Positions 61,815 to 64,000 of a DNA stretch of 64,000 nt are shown piece after piece. Within the stretch, counting starts at the first letter, position 1. Every line of letters starts with the position of its first letter. This DNA is from Pararhizobium sp. Its GTDB lineage: Bacteria > Pseudomonadota > Alphaproteobacteria > Rhizobiales > Rhizobiaceae. Position numbers and translations under genes: made by a program. Location of the stretch: assembly GCA_030655075.1 (NCBI GenBank), contig JAURWE010000024.1:186001-250000 (forward strand), in the 5' to 3' direction. Below the pieces are notes generated by a model that saw only the letters and a program-made list of their open reading frames with translations, was not told the DNA's origin and made no database searches.

Positions 61815-62609
61815 ATGCCGGACCACGCCTTGCTTTCCCCGTTGCAGAGCCCGCTGCTTGCCTCCAAGGCCGGAAGCGCGGTCCGGCACGGCTATTTTAC
61901 AAGGGTTGGCGGTGTTTCCGAAGGCCTCTACAAAGGCCTCAACGTCGGCCTCGGCTCCAGCGATATCCGCGAAAACGTCATCGAGAACCGCACCCGCGTC
62001 GCCGCCTGGTTCAATGCGGACTTGACCAAGCTGGCGACCGTCAACCAGACCCATTCCTCCGATGTGATCGTCATCGACGGCACCTACGATGGTGCCCGCC
62101 CCTCGGCCGACGCCATGGTCACGGCAACGCCCGGTATGGTTCTGGGCGTGCTCGCCGCCGATTGCGGCCCTATTCTGTTTGCCGATCCGAAAGCCCGCGT
62201 CATCGGCGCTGCCCATGCGGGCTGGAAGGGCGCGCTCGACGGCGTGCTGGAAAACACCATCGAGGCGATGATTGCGCTTGGCGCCACACGCGGCGGAATC
62301 GTTGCCGCCCTCGGCCCGTCGATCAGCCACCGCTCCTATGAGGTCGGCCCGGAATTCATCGAGCGCTTCCTTGTCCGCGACCCGTCCTACAGCGCTTTCT
62401 TTTTGCCCTCGGCCCGCGAAAGCCACGCCATGTTCGACCTGCCCGGCCTGACGGTCCGGCGGTTGACAGATGCCGGCGTCACGGCGGAAAATCTCGATTT
62501 CTGCACCTATCCGGATGAGGAACGCTTCTTTTCCTACCGGCGCTCGACACACCGGAAGGACCCCGATTACGGGCGTCAGATTTCGGCGATTACCCTATTG
62601 GAGACATAA
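61815..62609 (+). CDS. pgeF: Peptidoglycan editing factor PgeF (YfiH, laccase domain)
   Basis: The 264 residues begin MPDHALLSPLQSPLLASKAGSAVRHGYFTRVGGVSEGLYKGLNVGLGSSD. Metal-site motifs are TVNQTHSSDVIVID, GVLAADCGPILFAD and GAAHAGWKGALDGVLENTI. PgeF removes wrongly placed residues from UDP-MurNAc in peptidoglycan synthesis and has purine-nucleosidase-like activity in related proteins. The ATG at 61815 was chosen over an earlier TTG overlapping the MidA stop. Confidence 0.93.
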   Translation: MPDHALLSPLQSPLLASKAGSAVRHGYFTRVGGVSEGLYKGLNVGLGSSDIRENVIENRTRVAAWFNADLTKLATVNQTHSSDVIVIDGTYDGARPSADAMVTATPGMVLGVLAADCGPILFADPKARVIGAAHAGWKGALDGVLENTIEAMIALGATRGGIVAALGPSISHRSYEVGPEFIERFLVRDPSYSAFFLPSARESHAMFDLPGLTVRRLTDAGVTAENLDFCTYPDEERFFSYRRSTHRKDPDYGRQISAITLLET

Positions 62610-62610
62610 T

Positions 62611-63762
62611 ATGGCACTGCACTTTCAAGCGGACGAATATGCTGCACGGCTGGACCGTCTGACGGCAAAAATGCGCGAGGAAAAACTCGACGCCATGCTG
62701 CTCTTTGCCCAGGAAAGCATGTACTGGCTGACCGGTTACGACACGTTCGGCTACTGCTTCTTCCAGTCGCTCGTGGTCAAGGCCGATGGCTCGATGGTTC
62801 TGCTCACCCGCTCGGCAGACCTGCGTCAGGCCAAACACACATCCAACATTGAAAAGGTCGAAATCTGGGTCGACCGGGTCAATGCCGATCCGACCATGGA
62901 CCTGAAGAACCTCTTGAGTGACATGGACCTGCTCGGCTGCCGTCTCGGCGTTGAATACGACACCCATGGCATGACCGGCCGCATCGCCCGGCTGCTCGAC
63001 AGCCAGCTCTCGACCTTCGGTGAACTGATCGACGCCTCGCTGCTCGTCGGCCGCCTGCGGCTGATCAAGAGTGCCGCCGAAATCGCCCATGTGGAAAAGG
63101 CCGCGAGCCTCGCCGATGACGCGCTCGATGCCGCCCTGCCGCTGATCGGCCCCGGTGGGGACGAGGCCGCTATCCTTGCCGCCATGCAGGGCGCCGTCTT
63201 TGCCGGCGGCGGCGACTACCCGGCCAATGAGTTCATCATCGGCTCGGGCGCCGACGCGCTGCTCTGCCGCTACAAGGCCGGCCGCCGCACACTGGATGCC
63301 AAGGACCAGTTGACGCTCGAATGGGCCGGTGTCAGCGCCCACTATCATGCCGCCATGATGCGCACCGTCATCGTCGGCGAGCCGAGCAACCGCCACCGCG
63401 AACTCTACAGCGCCTGCCGCGAAACCCTGCAGGGCATCGAGATGGTGCTGCGTCCCGGCAACACGTTCGGCACGGTCTTCGACACGCACGCCAAGATCAT
63501 GGACGAGCGCGGCCTTGCCCGCCACCGGCTGAACGCCTGCGGCTATTCGCTCGGCGCCCGCTTCTCGCCCTCCTGGATGGAGCAGCAGATGTTCCACATC
63601 GGCAATCCGCAGGAAATCCTGCCCGACATGTCGCTGTTCGTGCACATGATCATCATGGATTCGGATTCCGGCGCGGCGATGACGCTCGGCCAGACCTATT
63701 TGACAACCTCAGACACGCCGAAACCTCTGTCACGTTATGGCCTAGATTTCATCGCTGTATAA
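62611..63762 (+). CDS. M24-family (creatinase/prolidase-fold) protein
   Basis: This 383-residue protein starts MALHFQADEYAARLDRLTAKMREEKLDAMLLFAQESMYWLTGYDTFGYCFFQSLVV and has a pita-bread domain from about residue 165. The usual metal ligands (D, D, H, E, E) look altered. LTLEWAGVSAHYHAAMMRTVIVG replaces the DxG...D pattern, and LNACGYSLGARF lacks the His. It may therefore hydrolyse substrates metal-independently, as creatinase or DoeA-type ectoine hydrolase does. It ends the lgt operon. Confidence 0.87.
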   Translation: MALHFQADEYAARLDRLTAKMREEKLDAMLLFAQESMYWLTGYDTFGYCFFQSLVVKADGSMVLLTRSADLRQAKHTSNIEKVEIWVDRVNADPTMDLKNLLSDMDLLGCRLGVEYDTHGMTGRIARLLDSQLSTFGELIDASLLVGRLRLIKSAAEIAHVEKAASLADDALDAALPLIGPGGDEAAILAAMQGAVFAGGGDYPANEFIIGSGADALLCRYKAGRRTLDAKDQLTLEWAGVSAHYHAAMMRTVIVGEPSNRHRELYSACRETLQGIEMVLRPGNTFGTVFDTHAKIMDERGLARHRLNACGYSLGARFSPSWMEQQMFHIGNPQEILPDMSLFVHMIIMDSDSGAAMTLGQTYLTTSDTPKPLSRYGLDFIAV

Positions 63763-63785
63763 GAAAACGGCCATAAAACCTGTTG

Positions 63786-63814
63786 TTGACAGGCGATGGC
63801 AGTGAGCATGATAA
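63786..63814 (+). promoter_or_regulatory. Promoter upstream of the last gene
   Basis: TTGACA (63786-63791) and TGATAA (63809-63814) are 17 bp apart. This would give a leader of about 120 nt before the gene at 63943. Confidence 0.62.
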
Positions 63815-63942
63815 CGGTGAAAAGGGCCGGTCCGGGGGCGGACAATCCCTTAATTTCTCTTTGTCATACTGACGGGGAAAATCCGACAGCTTGAAAGACC
63901 GCATCGGCTGAGCGATGCGGCGGCGAACGGACGGGTGGGACG

Positions 63943-64000
63943 ATGCGAAAGCTGCTGACGATCATTTCGCTGCTCGGTGCTGCGGCCCTGATGGCGGGCT
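63943..64000 (+). CDS. Exported protein, probable lipoprotein, N-terminus only
   Basis: Only 19 codons are inside the window: MRKLLTIISLLGAAALMAG. This is a signal peptide, and LMAG directly before the edge could be a lipobox if the next residue is Cys. The rest lies outside. Confidence 0.6.
   Translation, partial: MRKLLTIISLLGAAALMAG

Overview
The window is GC-rich chromosomal DNA from an alphaproteobacterium of the Rhizobiaceae (Rhizobium/Agrobacterium/Sinorhizobium type). The main evidence is gene order and family-specific genes. These include trxB followed by an LsrB/VtlR-type LysR regulator and an AbcR-like small RNA, greA followed by an LpsB/LpcC-type LPS core mannosyltransferase and Lrp, a PetP/PetR-like MarR-OmpR pair with an EnvZ-like kinase next to ilvE, an Atu4866-domain protein, a BA14K protein, and RIME-like palindromic intergenic repeats. 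No rRNA, tRNA, CRISPR array or intact insertion sequence was seen.

Layout. 1-8 kb: the end of a flavoprotein gene, a DUF2156 acyltransferase-like protein, a YdeI protein, DNA primase (dnaG), a BrnT/BrnA toxin-antitoxin pair with an evident operator, a drug-efflux MFS, an unknown protein, and a YqeY protein. 8.4-26.3 kb: carA and carB, the two subunits of carbamoyl-phosphate synthetase, separated by about 13 kb of accessory genes. The accessory genes are a phosphotransferase, GNAT, MATE, a frameshifted LysR, aldo/keto reductase, GFA protein, MFS, NTF2-like, VOC, zinc metallopeptidase, a Zn-alcohol dehydrogenase/SDR pair, AraC, SDR and a broken Phd/YefM antitoxin. 26.3-31.7 kb: a broken DUF2283 gene, two convergent MFS exporters and a secreted caspase-fold protein. 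32-41 kb: a conserved envelope and redox block with greA, two LPS glycosyltransferases, lrp, trxB, lsrB, AbcR RNA, ArsR regulator, Old Yellow Enzyme, lytic transglycosylase and GNAT. 41-53 kb: LysR/EamA, msrP, epimerase/LysR, small secreted proteins, aspartate aminotransferase, a PQQ-type sugar dehydrogenase, cold-shock protein, BA14K and an MBL hydrolase. 53-64 kb: ilvE, MarR/OmpR/EnvZ-like regulators, an orphan CopG-type antitoxin, a CsaA-like protein, proC/ybjN, UbiK, and an operon of lgt, a MidA-like methyltransferase, pgeF and an M24 protein.

The most interesting signals are non-coding. Strong terminator-type hairpins with U-tracts sit in the short leaders of carB (22747-22779) and greA (31905-31944), suggesting attenuation or small leader RNAs. 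A single AbcR-like RNA with an anti-Shine-Dalgarno loop lies at 37506-37627, where some relatives carry two. A 20-bp perfect inverted repeat supplies the lrp stop codon. At least three genes are visibly broken (LysR, Phd/YefM, DUF2283), all between carA and greA or next to accessory genes. This points to turnover of accessory DNA around an otherwise conserved backbone.
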